In this document: positions 8,960 to 18,900 of the stretch, one piece after another
Position numbering within the stretch: the first letter of the stretch is position 1
Layout: the number at the start of each line of letters is the position of its first letter
Source: Whitmania pigra
Lineage: Eukaryota > Annelida > Clitellata > Hirudinida > Haemopidae
NCBI GenBank assembly: GCA_021613335.1
Contig: JAJTWR010000431.1
Span: 1,612,001-1,676,000 of the forward strand
Direction: 5' to 3'
Length of the DNA: 64,000 nucleotides
Program-made: the position numbers and the translations under genes
The notes under the pieces: generated by a model
Told to the model about the DNA's origin: nothing
The model's input: the letters and a program-made list of their open reading frames with translations, nothing else
Database searches by the model: none

Positions 8960-10155
8960 CTACGTGGTCCGACGCTGCGCCCGCAATGCCAACCCGCGAC
9001 TCGTAAGGCGGTAGCGCTGGCGTTGGCTGTTCGGTTTATCTGGCAGAGTCATTTCGACGAAACCTGCTTCCAGCGCCGGCAGCAGGTACTCCTTCCGGAA
9101 ATAGTCACGGTTGCCGAGCCCGACTGCCTCTTGGAGCTTCTGGCGGGTTACTTCTCCCTCGAGCATTTCAACCACGCGAAGGATAGTCTCAGGAACTTTT
9201 CTGCTCCCACCGTCCAAGGCACCGTCAAGGCACCGTACATGTCACCATGCATGTCACCATGCAAGTCACCGCGCATGTCACCATGCAAGTCGGGGGCGGC
9301 CGCCTTTGCGTCGCGGTGGATGGGAAGCACGGTCGCGAAGAACGAGTGCTCAGCGTCGGTCTTGAATTTCGGCCGTGGCGAGCCGTTCTGCTTCATCGCG
9401 CGAAGAATCTTCGGGATGCCAGTCCCGCGGCCTTCGGTGAGGTCCAGTTCTTTCAAGAACTCACCGATGCGGCGGTTGCGGTAGCGCCGGGTAGAGACGC
9501 GTCCCTCGACGAGGTCGCTTGGTCGAACCGAGCGGTCAGGTCCCGGGTAGCTCATGACCATCAACTGGTCTTTGGTGATGGTCACCTCTACCGGTTCCCG
9601 AATGTTGTAGTCGCGATGGTAGACCGCATTTACGAGCGCCTCTTCGATAGCCTCGTAAGGAAAGTTTGAGACACGATCGGCTTCGGCGCGATCCTTGTGT
9701 TTCACGACGGTCGTCGAGAGATAGGTCGCCTTCATGTACGCGAGAGCTTCGCGGACCATCTTGTGGAGGGGGCCGCGGAACTCCTTTTCCGTGAAGCGGT
9801 CGCCTCCGCGCCCCTCCGGAAACCAAACGACGTCAATCTGGGTGTACTTGAAGAATCGCCACGGCTCACGGTTGAAGAAGAGGAGCCCGACGTTGATGGG
9901 GAAGAGCCGCTCTTCCATGCCGGCGACGATGCCCATGTGCCGCCCCAACTCGTTGAGGGGGAGCTTCTGCGCTTTCTTCGCGCGGTACGCACGGGAGCGG
10001 CCACCTGGCGCCCAGAGCACCAGCACCAACTTGCCTTCGACCACATAGGGAACAGCGAGTGGGTGAAAGGCGGGGAAGATAGCCGTGTGACCGAGGGGCT
10101 GCAGTCCCTTTTGGATTCGTGCGGCTTCTTCCGGGGAGATACCGACCGGTGGCAA
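8960..10155 (-). pseudogene. Broken AlbA_2/RecG-like ATP-binding protein gene
   Basis: The main open frame (9148-10155, 335 codons) matches the family of putative ATP-binding regulators with an AlbA_2 domain and a GHKL-like C-terminal domain, seen in 'NFPYEAIEEALVNAVYHRDY' and 'LTEGRGTGIPKILRAM'. Three defects are visible. The N-terminal DNA-binding part is missing, as the frame begins at 'PPVGISPEEAARI'. A stretch expected after 'WAPGGRSRAYRA' seems deleted, because 'LPLNELGRHMG' follows directly. A frameshift near 9209-9231 moves the C-terminal winged helix ('LQEAVGLGNRDYFRKEYLLPALEAGF') into another frame (8960-9217). The first two rest on remembered family layout; the frameshift is seen directly. 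The gene is almost surely nonfunctional. Confidence 0.78.
9238..9297. repeat. 12-bp tandem repeat inside the broken ATP-binding gene
   Basis: Five 12-base units run head to tail from 9238: CATGTCACCATG twice, CAAGTCACCGCG, CATGTCACCATG, then a diverged CAAGTCGGGGGC. On the minus strand they encode a repeated His-Gly-Asp-Met/Leu linker, as is common between the two C-terminal domains of this family. Next to them, ACCGTCCAAGGC (9209-9220) is followed by an 11-base copy, ACCGTCAAGGC (9221-9231), which explains the frameshift. Confidence 0.85.
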
Positions 10156-10208
10156 CGGGTCGCCCCCGCTTCTCCGCGACGCCTATGACAACATATCCGC
10201 CGCCGAGG

Positions 10209-11093
10209 TTACCGGAGGAGTGGCTTGGGCGGCAGGGTGAGGATGACCTCGCCGCTCGCGTGCGAGTCGATCTTCCGGTCGCGGTTGTCGAGGGTGCCTT
10301 TGCCAGAAGCGTCGAGGGTCACCTTGTACTTCTTGCCGCCGATGACGAGCTCAGCGTTCGAGCTGATGCCCTTCGGGCTCTTTACGGCCACATTCAGCGG
10401 GTCCACGACCTCGATGGAGAGGAACTCTGCATCGGCCGCGAACTGTGCTCCTGGGGCGATGCGAATGCGGGCGACCACACCAGAGGTCGGCGCCGGGAAG
10501 GTGTTCGACTCCAGCTCACCCTTGGCTTCGTTGATGGATTTGGTCAACTCGGCCACGCTCTGTTCGAGCTGCGCCTTCTGGCCCTCTCCTGCGGCCTTCA
10601 CCAATTTCAAGTACGTGCTCTCTGCGGAAGCAGCCGCACGCGTCGCACGGGTGAGCGCGCTCGTCTTCTTGCCCTTCGCGGCAGCTCGCGCCTTCTCCAA
10701 CGCCACGTTCGCTTTGTCACTCTTGGCTTTGGCCTTCGCGACTGCAGCCTGGGCTTTGCGGTGTGCGTTCGTCTGCAGCTTCGCGAGGTTCGTGCGGGCA
10801 GTCGCGAGTTGGGTCTCCAGCGCCTTTACGCGCGCAGCGACGCTCTCAGTGTTCCAGGTCGCAAGGGGAGCGCCCTTCTCGATGTAGGAGTTTTCTTTCG
10901 CCTCGACGGTCGTGAAGACTCCGGCTCGGGGCGTCGTCACAGTCGTCACGACAGCTGGCGAGAGCTGGAATGCGCCGACAGCCGTACGCTTGAAGGGGAC
11001 GAGAAACAGAACTGCCACAACGCCAATCAGCACTACACCGGCAATCGCCGCGAGAATGAGCTTGAGGTTGCTGCGACCGGATTCATTCGGCAT
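10209..11093 (-). CDS. HlyD-like membrane fusion (periplasmic adaptor) protein
   Basis: A 294-residue protein with one N-terminal membrane anchor (residues about 10-30, 'LILAAIAGVVLIGVVAVLFLV'). A short beta part carries the lipoyl-like 'TPRAGVFTTVEAKENSYIEKGAPLATW', followed by a long Ala/Lys-rich coiled coil (about 80-200) and the returning lipoyl half 'TFPAPTSGVVARIRIAPGAQ'. That order is characteristic of HlyD/RND-type adaptors. No inner-membrane pump or outer-membrane channel gene is adjacent, so the partner is unknown. It lies 34 bases after a MerC-like gene and appears to be the last gene of the ribosomal operon's transcript. It is shorter than typical adaptors (over 350 residues). Confidence 0.75.
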   Translation of the reverse strand: MPNESGRSNLKLILAAIAGVVLIGVVAVLFLVPFKRTAVGAFQLSPAVVTTVTTPRAGVFTTVEAKENSYIEKGAPLATWNTESVAARVKALETQLATARTNLAKLQTNAHRKAQAAVAKAKAKSDKANVALEKARAAAKGKKTSALTRATRAAASAESTYLKLVKAAGEGQKAQLEQSVAELTKSINEAKGELESNTFPAPTSGVVARIRIAPGAQFAADAEFLSIEVVDPLNVAVKSPKGISSNAELVIGGKKYKVTLDASGKGTLDNRDRKIDSHASGEVILTLPPKPLLR

Positions 11094-11127
11094 CGAGAAG
11101 GCTCCTGTGAAGTTTTACAACGACCGA

Positions 11128-11616
11128 CTACAACGTGCTTAATGCTCTGTCTTTACCGGGAACATCAGCCGAGGTCGAAGAAACCACTTCATTTTTAGTA
11201 GGACTGTAGTGCGCCCGGCGGATGAGTCGACGATTATACCAATGTGTAACAAGCATCGTCAAAACGCCAGTGATCGTCAGCACCACATCTACGACGGAAT
11301 TGTGGACCGCAAAGAAGGCACCCACCGACAGTAGCGCAAGCCCGATGGCGGCACCGACGAAGACAATCTTTCGGCGGTGGCAGCGGTATCCGGGGATAAA
11401 AGCCCACAGCGCCACGGCCGCAACGAGCGCCACAAAAACCGGATGGGCGTAGCCAAGAATCGGGGAGAGCGTCGGGATGGCCAGCAGCAGAAACGGAGTT
11501 GCGGCACAGTGGATTCCGCAAGCGATGGAAAGTATCGACCCGAGCGCGTCGGGGACTGCCCCGTCGCGGTGCTCATGCCCGTGGTGTTCTGCACCCTGTT
11601 GCGTATCGTGACCCAT
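11128..11616 (-). CDS. MerC-domain membrane protein
   Basis: A 162-residue integral membrane protein with about four membrane segments. The segment 'LGSILSIACGIHCAATPFLLLA' carries the paired cysteines expected in the first helix of MerC-type proteins, and 'HPVFVALVAAVALWAFIPGYRCHRR' and 'VLTITGVLTMLVTHWYNRR' also fit. The N-terminal tail is rich in His ('TQQGAEHHGHEHRDG'), which suggests metal binding. Family members include mercuric-ion transporters but many are uncharacterised. It starts 14 bases after the frr stop on the same strand, so it is co-transcribed with ribosome-recycling functions. A role in mercury handling is not established. Confidence 0.72.
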   Translation of the reverse strand: MGHDTQQGAEHHGHEHRDGAVPDALGSILSIACGIHCAATPFLLLAIPTLSPILGYAHPVFVALVAAVALWAFIPGYRCHRRKIVFVGAAIGLALLSVGAFFAVHNSVVDVVLTITGVLTMLVTHWYNRRLIRRAHYSPTKNEVVSSTSADVPGKDRALSTL

Positions 11617-11630
11617 GCCCGCTTTTTGCC

Positions 11631-12194
11631 TCAGACTTCGAGTACCTCTTTCTCCTTCTTCGCGATGATTTCCTCCACCTGCGCAATGCCCGCGTCGGTG
11701 GTCTTTTGGACTTTCTCCTGAGAGCGCTTCTGGTCGTCCTCGGTGATCGTCTTGTCCTTGTGGAGCCCTTTCAAATGCTCGTTCGCGTCCCGGCGGGCGC
11801 TACGGATGGCTACCTTGTGTTCTTCTCCGAGTGCTTTGACCTGCTTCGCGATGTCCTTACGGCGTTGCTCCGTCATCAACGGAATGGGTAACCGTATCAG
11901 CTCCCCGTCGTTTTGTGGAGTCAGCCCCAGGTTGCTCTCGTAGATGGCCTTCTCAATCTCCTTGATGAGCCCCTTGTCCCACGGCTTCACCGTCAGCATT
12001 CGCGGCTCCGGCGCCGCGATAGCAGCGCACTGGGCGAGCGGAGTTGCGGTCCCGTAGTAATTAATCCGCACCGAGTCGAGCATCGCTGGTGTCGCGCGGC
12101 CGGTTCGGATTTTGAGCAGCGCTTGCTTCAGTGCGTCGATGCTCTTCTTGATGTGATCAGCGAGTCCTCGCTCGATGTCGTCGTGCGCTGCCAT
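11631..12194 (-). CDS. frr: Ribosome-recycling factor
   Basis: A 187-residue protein matching ribosome-recycling factor over its full usual length. Conserved blocks include '[23 protein letters not shown]', '[48 protein letters not shown]' (split here by commentary only), and a C-terminal helix ending in '[15 protein letters not shown]'. It releases post-termination ribosomes together with EF-G. It is the last gene of the classical rpsB-tsf-pyrH-frr order, and its start lies inside the 3' end of pyrH, implying translational coupling. Confidence 0.97.
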   Translation of the reverse strand: MAAHDDIERGLADHIKKSIDALKQALLKIRTGRATPAMLDSVRINYYGTATPLAQCAAIAAPEPRMLTVKPWDKGLIKEIEKAIYESNLGLTPQNDGELIRLPIPLMTEQRRKDIAKQVKALGEEHKVAIRSARRDANEHLKGLHKDKTITEDDQKRSQEKVQKTTDAGIAQVEEIIAKKEKEVLEV

Positions 12195-12966
12195 GGTTGG
12201 ATCTCCTAGGCTCTGTTGCCAACTTCGTTTGCTCTACTCCTACGATGGTCCCGACCTTACCGGGATTCATTATCGCTTCTACGATGCTCCCGGGGGGCTT
12301 CATGTCGAAGACAATAATGGGCAGAGAATTGTCCTTGCAGAGGCTGATGGCCGTCATGTCCATCACTGCGAGCCCCTTGGTGATGACGTCGAGGTACGTG
12401 ATCGTCTGGTAGCGCCGCGCATTCTTGTCCTTGTGCGGGTCCGCGTCGTACACGCCGTCCACGTGCGTCGCCTTGAGGATGAAGTCGGCGTTGATCTCCA
12501 TCGCCCGGAGCGCCGCCGCCGTATCGGTCGTGAAGTACGGGTTGCCAGTCCCCGCGGCGAAAATCACGATGCGCCCTTTTTCCAGGTGCCGCACCGCGCG
12601 CCGCCGGATGTACGGCTCGGCAATCTGCTCCATTTTAATCGCCGAGAGCACCCGGGTATGCCCGCCGAGTTGCTCGATAGCGTCTTGGAGCGCCAGAGAG
12701 TTGATGCACGTCGCGAGCATCCCCATGTAGTCGGCGCTGGTCCGGTCCATGCCGCGGGTCGCTCCCTGGACGCCGCGGAAAATGTTCCCGCCGCCCAGCA
12801 CCACCGCGACTTCGATGGACCGGTCGGCCAGCTCCAGAATTTCTCTCGAAATCCGTTGGAGGACGGGGGGATGGATGCCGTAACGGCCCTCTCCCATGAG
12901 ACCTTCGCCCGACAACTTGAGGAGTACGCGTCTCCGCTTCTCGGCCTTCTGAGGTGAGGGGGACAT
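12157..12966 (-). CDS. pyrH: UMP kinase
   Basis: Uridylate kinase of the amino-acid-kinase fold, making UDP from UMP and ATP. It has '[13 protein letters not shown]', '[13 protein letters not shown]', '[22 protein letters not shown]' and '[13 protein letters not shown]'-like nucleotide-binding segments. The ATG at 12966 gives an N-terminus ('[13 protein letters not shown]') close to the family norm; an ATG at 12999 and a GTG at 13005 are alternatives with no better ribosome site. The C-terminus runs 38 bases into frr, giving about ten extra basic residues. It sits between tsf and frr as in most bacteria. Confidence 0.95.
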   Translation of the reverse strand: MSPSPQKAEKRRRVLLKLSGEGLMGEGRYGIHPPVLQRISREILELADRSIEVAVVLGGGNIFRGVQGATRGMDRTSADYMGMLATCINSLALQDAIEQLGGHTRVLSAIKMEQIAEPYIRRRAVRHLEKGRIVIFAAGTGNPYFTTDTAAALRAMEINADFILKATHVDGVYDADPHKDKNARRYQTITYLDVITKGLAVMDMTAISLCKDNSLPIIVFDMKPPGSIVEAIMNPGKVGTIVGVEQTKLATEPRRSNHGSARRHRARTR

Positions 12967-13045
12967 CGGCGGTGTGACCTTACGCTTCTGTGCGTTCATG
13001 CGCACGGAAATTCAAGGGTCGATCTCCGTGCGCTGACGCAGAGCA

Positions 13046-13864
13046 CTACTCCGGCAGTCCTACTCCTACTTCCAACCGAGCGAAGCTAGCGACCGAGAGC
13101 TTCGCTCCGGCCTTCGCTTCGGTCTCCGCGATGAGTGCCGACACGGTCTTGCTGTCGTCCTTCACCCACGGCTGGTCCGCAAGGCAAAGGCCCGCAAAGA
13201 ACGCATCCACTTCGGCGGCGCTCTTTCCGTCGACGACGGCGGACAGCTCCGGCGGTACCTGGGCGCGGTTGACGTAGGTCGGCTTCATCGCTGCCACCTG
13301 CATGGCGAGCTCGCGCGCGAGTTCCTGCGCGGCCTCACCCCGGCTCCCGCTGACGGCGACGAGCGCGCCCAAGGTCGGGGTCGCGTGGCGGTAGCCGCCG
13401 ACCACTCCACCTGCCGGGGCGTCGAGCCGGATGAAGCGCCGCACCTGGATGTTCTCGCCGATGGTCGCAATCTTCTCGACCACGAACTCCGCGAGGGTGT
13501 TGCCCTTCGGCGTCGGCAATGCGAGCAGCGCCGGGAGATCTTTCGGCGCCTTCTGGTCGACGAGCACGAGCGTCTCTTCCACGAGTGCGCCGAACTCCGC
13601 GTTGCGCACCACGAAGTCGGTCTCGGCGTTCACCTCGACGAGGGTGCCGACGCTGCCGTCGGGGCGGAGCTTCAAGCCCACCATGCCCTCACCGGCAACT
13701 CGGTCGCCCTTCGAGGCGGCCTTGGCGATGCCCTTCTTGCGAAGCCACTCCTCGGCCTTCGCGGCGTCGCCGCCGCTCTCGCTCAAGGCGCGCTTGCAGT
13801 CCATCATCCCCGCGCCGGTGCGGGCGCGGAGTTCCTTCACCGCTTGGGCACTCACTTCACTCAT
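13046..13864 (-). CDS. tsf: Translation elongation factor Ts
   Basis: A 272-residue EF-Ts, the nucleotide-exchange factor for EF-Tu. The N-terminal UBA-like domain '[22 protein letters not shown]' is clear. The core contains '[11 protein letters not shown]' (the TDFV residues that contact EF-Tu), '[31 protein letters not shown]'-type helices and a '[16 protein letters not shown]' segment near the end. The start codon overlaps the rpsB stop by four bases (ATGA), so the two are translationally coupled. Confidence 0.97.
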   Translation of the reverse strand: MSEVSAQAVKELRARTGAGMMDCKRALSESGGDAAKAEEWLRKKGIAKAASKGDRVAGEGMVGLKLRPDGSVGTLVEVNAETDFVVRNAEFGALVEETLVLVDQKAPKDLPALLALPTPKGNTLAEFVVEKIATIGENIQVRRFIRLDAPAGGVVGGYRHATPTLGALVAVSGSRGEAAQELARELAMQVAAMKPTYVNRAQVPPELSAVVDGKSAAEVDAFFAGLCLADQPWVKDDSKTVSALIAETEAKAGAKLSVASFARLEVGVGLPE

Positions 13865-14808
13865 GATGCACTCGGAGGGGTCTGGGTGTCGTCTGCGACG
13901 GGCGCCGTCGGCTCCTCGACAGCAGCGGCCTCGCCCTCGGTGTTCTCGGCGGCAACAGCGCCACCGCGGTGCTCGACGACCGGTCCGCGACCTTCACGGC
14001 GCGGCATGCGGCGACGCTCGCCGGGTTGCGAGCGAGTCTCGTGACGGCGCTGCTCTTCCTGCGCGTCGCGCTCTGCGGCCCCGGAGGCCTTGTAGCGGGC
14101 GGCGCCCTCGATGCAGGCGTCGGCGAGCTTGCTCGTGAAGAGCTTGATGGAGCGGATAGCGTCGTCGTTCGCCGGGATGACGTAGTCGATGCCGTCGGGA
14201 TCGCAGTTGGTGTCGACGAGGCCGATGACCGGAATGCCGAGGCGGTTTGCCTCGTGCACGGCGATGGCTTCCTTGCGCGGGTCGATGACGAACAGCGCGC
14301 GCGGGAGCTTCTTCAACTCCTTGATGCCGCCCAAGTTCCGCTGGAGCTTCTCGCGCTCGCGATGAAGCGAGGCGACTTCCTTCTTCGGCAGGCGCTCGAA
14401 GATGCCTTCTTCGGCCATCTTCTCGATGGTCTTGAGGCGGTCGATGCCGAGCTTGATGGTCTTGAAGTTGCTCAACGTTCCACCGAGCCAGCGGTTCGTC
14501 ACGTGGAACTGCTCGCAGCGCACGGCCTCTTCGCGCACCACATCTTGCGCCTGGCGCTTGGTGCCCACGAAGAGCACCGCGCCGCCGGAGGAGGTGACCT
14601 CCGACAGAAAGCGCAGCGCCGCTCGGGCGAGCCCGACGGTCTTCTGCAGGTCGATGATGTAGATGCCGTTGCGGGCGCCGAAGATGTACGGCTTCATTTT
14701 CGGATTCCAGCGCTTGGTCTGGTGTCCGAAGTGTACGCCGGCCTCCAACATCTGCCGCATGGTGATGCCAGTTGGTGAAGCAGAAAGTGCTTCTGTGGTC
14801 TCGCTCAT
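13861..14808 (-). CDS. rpsB: 30S ribosomal protein S2
   Basis: Ribosomal protein S2, about 315 residues from the ATG at 14808, which has AAGGGA upstream. The frame is open further upstream, but that extension has no S2 character. Hallmarks are '[22 protein letters not shown]', '[15 protein letters not shown]', '[13 protein letters not shown]' and '[30 protein letters not shown]'. After the normal S2 fold there is a tail of about 70 residues, first Arg/Glu-rich and then Ala/Glu/Pro-rich and probably disordered. It is the first gene of the operon. Confidence 0.97.
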   Translation of the reverse strand: MSETTEALSASPTGITMRQMLEAGVHFGHQTKRWNPKMKPYIFGARNGIYIIDLQKTVGLARAALRFLSEVTSSGGAVLFVGTKRQAQDVVREEAVRCEQFHVTNRWLGGTLSNFKTIKLGIDRLKTIEKMAEEGIFERLPKKEVASLHREREKLQRNLGGIKELKKLPRALFVIDPRKEAIAVHEANRLGIPVIGLVDTNCDPDGIDYVIPANDDAIRSIKLFTSKLADACIEGAARYKASGAAERDAQEEQRRHETRSQPGERRRMPRREGRGPVVEHRGGAVAAENTEGEAAAVEEPTAPVADDTQTPPSAS

Positions 14809-14966
14809 GTTTTTCCCTTTCAGTTGTTCCGCCACGTTCGCTGGCCCCGAGCTGGAGGCCGCAGCGCCTACCCTTGCGGGCACTTTGGCGATGCTTCGAA
14901 ACGTGTGTGAATTTGTTACCGGACTTCCTTCCATTCGTACTGCGAGGTGCCTCGTATCAGAGAATT

Positions 14967-14994
14967 CACCTGTTGCAAGCCACCTGTTGCAAGT
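14967..14994. repeat. 14-bp tandem repeat between rpsB and the PPK2 gene
   Basis: CACCTGTTGCAAGC (14967-14980) is followed at once by CACCTGTTGCAAGT (14981-14994), 13 of 14 bases identical. It lies in the 209-base region between the divergent rpsB operon and the PPK2 gene, 24 bases before the PPK2 start and 159 bases before the rpsB start. Each copy read on the minus strand contains TTGCAA, which resembles a -35 element. It could be a paired operator or a duplicated promoter element. Confidence 0.5.
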
Positions 14995-15017
14995 CCTAGC
15001 ATGGGTAGTTCAACCCC

Positions 15018-15788
15018 ATGAAACGTCCTGCAATTCGCCACACCCGGGAACAGCACTTTTCCTTCGAGGTGTACCCGCCGAAGACCCTCCGCCTGGCAGA
15101 GGTCAACCTCGCCTCCACGGCCGATTCCAAGGACGCGAAACGGACCATTGAACTCCTGCAGGAAAAGCTCCTCGAACGCCAAGTGCAGCACTTCAGCAGC
15201 AAGCGGCGGGCGATTTTCGTTTTCGAAGGCTGGGACGCCGCCGGGAAGGGCGGGGCCATCAAACGCATCACGAGCCCTATGGACCCGCGCGGATTCCAAG
15301 TCTGGCCCATCGGCCCGCCGACGAGTCTGGAGCAGGGCATCCACTACCTCTACCGCTTCTTCACCCGGCTTCCGGCCCCAGGGACGCTCGCCATCTTCGA
15401 CCGGAGTTGGTACGGGCGGGTGCTCGTCGAGCGCGTCGAAGGGTTTGCTACCCGCGAGGAATGGCTGCGCGCCTACGACGAAATCAACGTCTTCGAGCGG
15501 ATGCTCACCGACGATGGCGTGCGCATCCTGAAATTCTTTTTGCATATCGACCGAGCGACCCAGTTGAAGCGCTTCGAAGAGCGAGAGGTCGACCCGGTGA
15601 AGCAGTACAAAATCGGCCCCGACGACTACCGCAACCGGAAGAAGTGGAAGCCGTACTACGCGGCGTACGAGGACATGTTCGACCGGACCCACCGCCCCGA
15701 CGCGCCGTGGCTCGTTATCCCTGCAAACGACAAACACGCCGCACGAGTGCAAATACTGAAGGCCGCGCTCGCCTGCCTGGGCGCTTGA
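15018..15788 (+). CDS. Polyphosphate kinase 2 family protein
   Basis: A 256-residue PPK2-type P-loop kinase that transfers phosphate between polyphosphate and nucleotides. Walker A is 'FEGWDAAGKGG' (around residues 69-79). The lid-region motif 'DRSWYGRVLVERVEGF' begins at Asp128. 'KFFLHIDRATQLKRFEEREVDPVKQYKI' and 'NRKKWKPYYAAYEDMF' are also family hallmarks. The length fits a single-domain PPK2; whether it favours ADP/GDP or AMP as acceptor cannot be decided by eye. It is divergent from rpsB and converges closely (7 bases) on the small Cys-rich peptide gene. Confidence 0.93.
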   Translation: MKRPAIRHTREQHFSFEVYPPKTLRLAEVNLASTADSKDAKRTIELLQEKLLERQVQHFSSKRRAIFVFEGWDAAGKGGAIKRITSPMDPRGFQVWPIGPPTSLEQGIHYLYRFFTRLPAPGTLAIFDRSWYGRVLVERVEGFATREEWLRAYDEINVFERMLTDDGVRILKFFLHIDRATQLKRFEEREVDPVKQYKIGPDDYRNRKKWKPYYAAYEDMFDRTHRPDAPWLVIPANDKHAARVQILKAALACLGA

Positions 15789-15795
15789 GCGCCGT

Positions 15796-15978
15796 TCAAC
15801 AGTTGGAGATGCACTCGCCGGGGTTGGGCTGGCAGCAGCAGTAGCCGACCATCGGCATGCACTCGAGGGCGCCCCGCGCGCAGGGCGCGCAGGAGGCGGC
15901 GAGCAACACCGCCGGGGCTATGCCCAAAGGTGTCGAACGAAGCTGCGGCTTTTCCCAAGGTCGTTTTGGTTCACTCAT
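15796..15978 (-). CDS. Small 8-Cys peptide, candidate RiPP precursor or small lipoprotein
   Basis: A 60-residue peptide starting at ATG 15978, whose first bases form ATGA with the stop of the upstream giant gene. No ribosome site is visible, so translation probably depends on re-initiation. The N-terminal third is charged and contains 'RPWEKPQLRSTPLG', close to the aromatic-xx-Pro-x-Leu pattern bound by PqqD-like domains in lasso-type leaders. The C-terminal half holds eight cysteines (30, 33, 40, 47, 48, 49, 56, 60), including a CCC run and Gly/Pro/Asn residues. The upstream coupled gene begins with a PqqD-like domain, which supports the precursor reading. The alternative is a short lipoprotein, since 'PLGIAPAVLLAASC' resembles a signal with a lipobox. 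No modifying enzyme is adjacent. Confidence 0.68.
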   Translation of the reverse strand: MSEPKRPWEKPQLRSTPLGIAPAVLLAASCAPCARGALECMPMVGYCCCQPNPGECISNC

Positions 15979-18900
15979 CGCCAGATCCACACTGTTCCGT
16001 TAGTCTCATCGCCGAAGACGACAACTGTCCCGGCGCCAAAGTTCGCGAGCGCGCCGGACTTCCCAAGGGAACTCATGGTTGCCTTGGTGATGCTCGGCCC
16101 GAAGAATCGCGAGACCCAGAAGGCCGGCGTCGCTCCGAGCGTCGTCGGCGAAGCGCCTTCGAAGCCGCGCCCGGAAGTGCGTTGGTAGAGGACCCACCCG
16201 GTGCTGTCGACATTCACCTGGGTGCCGGTCAGGATGTCGAGGGCCGTGTCGGAGGAGTTGACCTGCCCAAGGCTCAAGTGGATGCCGAGGCCCGGAGGAC
16301 CATTCAAGGCCGCCGACGGGTTCGCCGTGTTCGTCGGCACCACATCCGCGAATACAAGCAGCCGCTGCCCGTTTCCGGTGAGCGTCGGATAGCCGAGGAT
16401 GAGGTCTTCGCCGGAATTGCCGGTCACATCTCCCGTCGCTGCCGACGCACCCACGCCGCTGTTCACGCCGTTGCTGCTCGCGAGCGGCGGCACCGTCACT
16501 TCCCAGAGCGGGGCGTCGCTGAGCGGCACTGCGGCGCTGGAGCGCGCCACCGCCGCGCCGGAGTAGATGCGGTAGCGGTTGATGCTTCCGCGCGAGGTGG
16601 GCACACCGACCTCGGGAACTTTGTCGCCGTTCATGTCCGGCACGGAAGTGAGCCCGTAGCGGAACTGGCCGAAGGCATTGCCGGTGCTCGCGAGGTTCGG
16701 GGTTGGGCCGTCGATGACCCAGTCCGCAGCAGACACAGGTATGAACTTCGCGCCAGTCACCGCGTCGGTGGACACGGCCGCTGCCGCCCAGTTCGCCTGC
16801 GAGCGCCCCTTGAAGATGAAGATACGCCCGCGGTTCTGGTTGAAGGTGGGCGCCGCAATGGCAAGCTCGTCGAGACCGTCGCCGTCGAGGTCGCGCAGGA
16901 TGCGCGCGCTCTGGCCGATGGTGGCGGACACGCCGCGAATCTCCACCGCTTTGCTCGTGTCGAGCTTCCCAGTCGCGCTCCCGAAGTACACCAGCACCCG
17001 ACCGAGTTCGCTCGTGTTCTTCCCGAGCATTGCGACCACGAGGTCGCGCTTCTTCTCATCGGCGACATCACCCAGATTGCCGCTCGCCGACAGGTCGGAG
17101 CCGAACTGCCCTTGGGGATTGTCACTCAAGGTGAGCTGCTGGCAGGCGCCTTCCGCGCAGGTGGTCTGCGAGGCGAGGTCCTTCGCGCCGAAGTACACGT
17201 ACACCGCCCCGCTCGGCGATTGCTGCGGCGCGCTCACAATGAGGTCGTCGAGGTCATCGCCATTGAGCGGCGCCGCCATCACCGTTGCCCCGAAGAAGGC
17301 GTTCTCGCTCGGAGCGGTGAGGGTGACGACGTTCCAAGCGTTGGCGAGCGGCACCGGCGGAGAGAACGGCGAGTAGTTGCCGACCTCGTCGTAGGCGCGC
17401 ACAGAGATGAAATAGGTGTTGAGCGGCGGCAGCACCAACAGGTGGCTCACCTTCTCGTTGCGCCAGGGAATCGACGCTTCGACAAACATGAGCGGTCCAA
17501 AGAAGTCGCTCCCGCTGCGCGGCCCATCGGCGGCAACTCCCGGCACGGACAGGGTGGTCCAGCGCAGGTCGTAGCCTTGGGCGCCGCCGCTCGCCGAGTC
17601 CTGGCCGTCGTCGAATACGGGATCCCAGCCGAGGCTCACCGTCGCCGCGCGGGCGCTGGTGAGCGCTTGGCTCACCGAGGGCGCCGCTGGAGCTACGACA
17701 TCGCTCGTCGCGCTCCCGCTAAACACGTTGGTGGAGTTTCCGGCGGCGTCGGTCACCGCGACCGTCAGTGCGCCCTGCGCACCGTGGGGGATGCTCGTCC
17801 CGGCGAAGGTGAAGTCTTGCGGGCTCCCGGTCACCGGCAGCGAGGCGATGCGGGTGCCAGCGAACGACAGCTCGATGGTGCCGTCGAGTCCGGCCGCACG
17901 GCCTCCAGCGACTGCGGGAATCGCGAGGTCGAACTGTGCACCCGGTTGGGTCGCGTAGAGGTCGGCGAAGTAGCCGGCTTCGCCCTTTGCGATGTGGAGG
18001 TTGTCGCTTCCGGCGACGAAGCTCAGCGTGCTGCCGTTGGCTGCGGCGACGCCGTTGATGGTGACTGGCCCGGAGGTCACTTGTCCAAAGGCGACCACAA
18101 AGGTGAGCGTCGTCTTCTCGCCGGTGCCGTTGTCGATGTTGAGCGTCCACTGCTCGCCGTCGGCTACGGCCACAGCGTCGAACAGAACGTCGCCCGAGGC
18201 GTTGGTGGAGCGCGAGAGCTGCGTGCCCAACGACGGGCTCGTGCGGACGAGGCTGATGACCTTTCCTTCGCCGCAGCTTGCGGTGTGGGCGGTGATGCGC
18301 GCCGTCGCGGTGGAGCCGACGAGGTTCGTGACCGACGAGCGATTGACCCACACCCCAAAGGCATTGGTGAGCGCGCTTGGCATGCTGAGGTCGCACTCGG
18401 TGGAGTTGACGTTGATGCCGGGCATCTGCGCTGCGCAGGAGTTGCCCGCAAGGTCCGAGATCGTGCAGGAGAGCGTCGACGCGCCATTGGGGTAAGTGAG
18501 GAGGCGGTTCGCGGTGCCGCCGGACACGACTAGCGCCGGAGTCAGCGGGGTACTTCCAATGGCGCAGGTGACTGGGCGCCCTTCGGCGCCGGACACGGAG
18601 ATGGTCGTCATCAGTTGGCGAGTCGTGAAACTACCGGCCGCAGGCGTGACTATGGAGCAGACCGGTGGATCGAGGTCCACCTGGAACGAGCTCGCGGCTG
18701 TCGCCTTGTTTCCAGCCTTGTCAGTACACGTGACATCGAGCGACCAGTCCGCCGTCCCGGTGAGCTTGAAGCTCCCGACGGCCTGGTGCCCGGGGCCGCT
18801 CGGCGTGAGCGAAAGCTCGCGTTTGTCGGCGCCGCTCGCCAGCGTCTCGTGAATACCCGATTCGCCGACATCACCCGCGGTCGCTACGGTGACCGCGAGC

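Noticed and set aside
15796..15978. Chance open frame
   Set aside because: The ATGA overlap with the upstream gene, eight Cys in 31 residues and the WEKPQL motif together make chance unlikely, though the function is unproven.
15930..18533. 867-codon plus-strand open frame
   Set aside because: Arg/His/Val-rich antisense shadow of the Ig-like/FG-GAP lipoprotein, typical of high-GC coding DNA.
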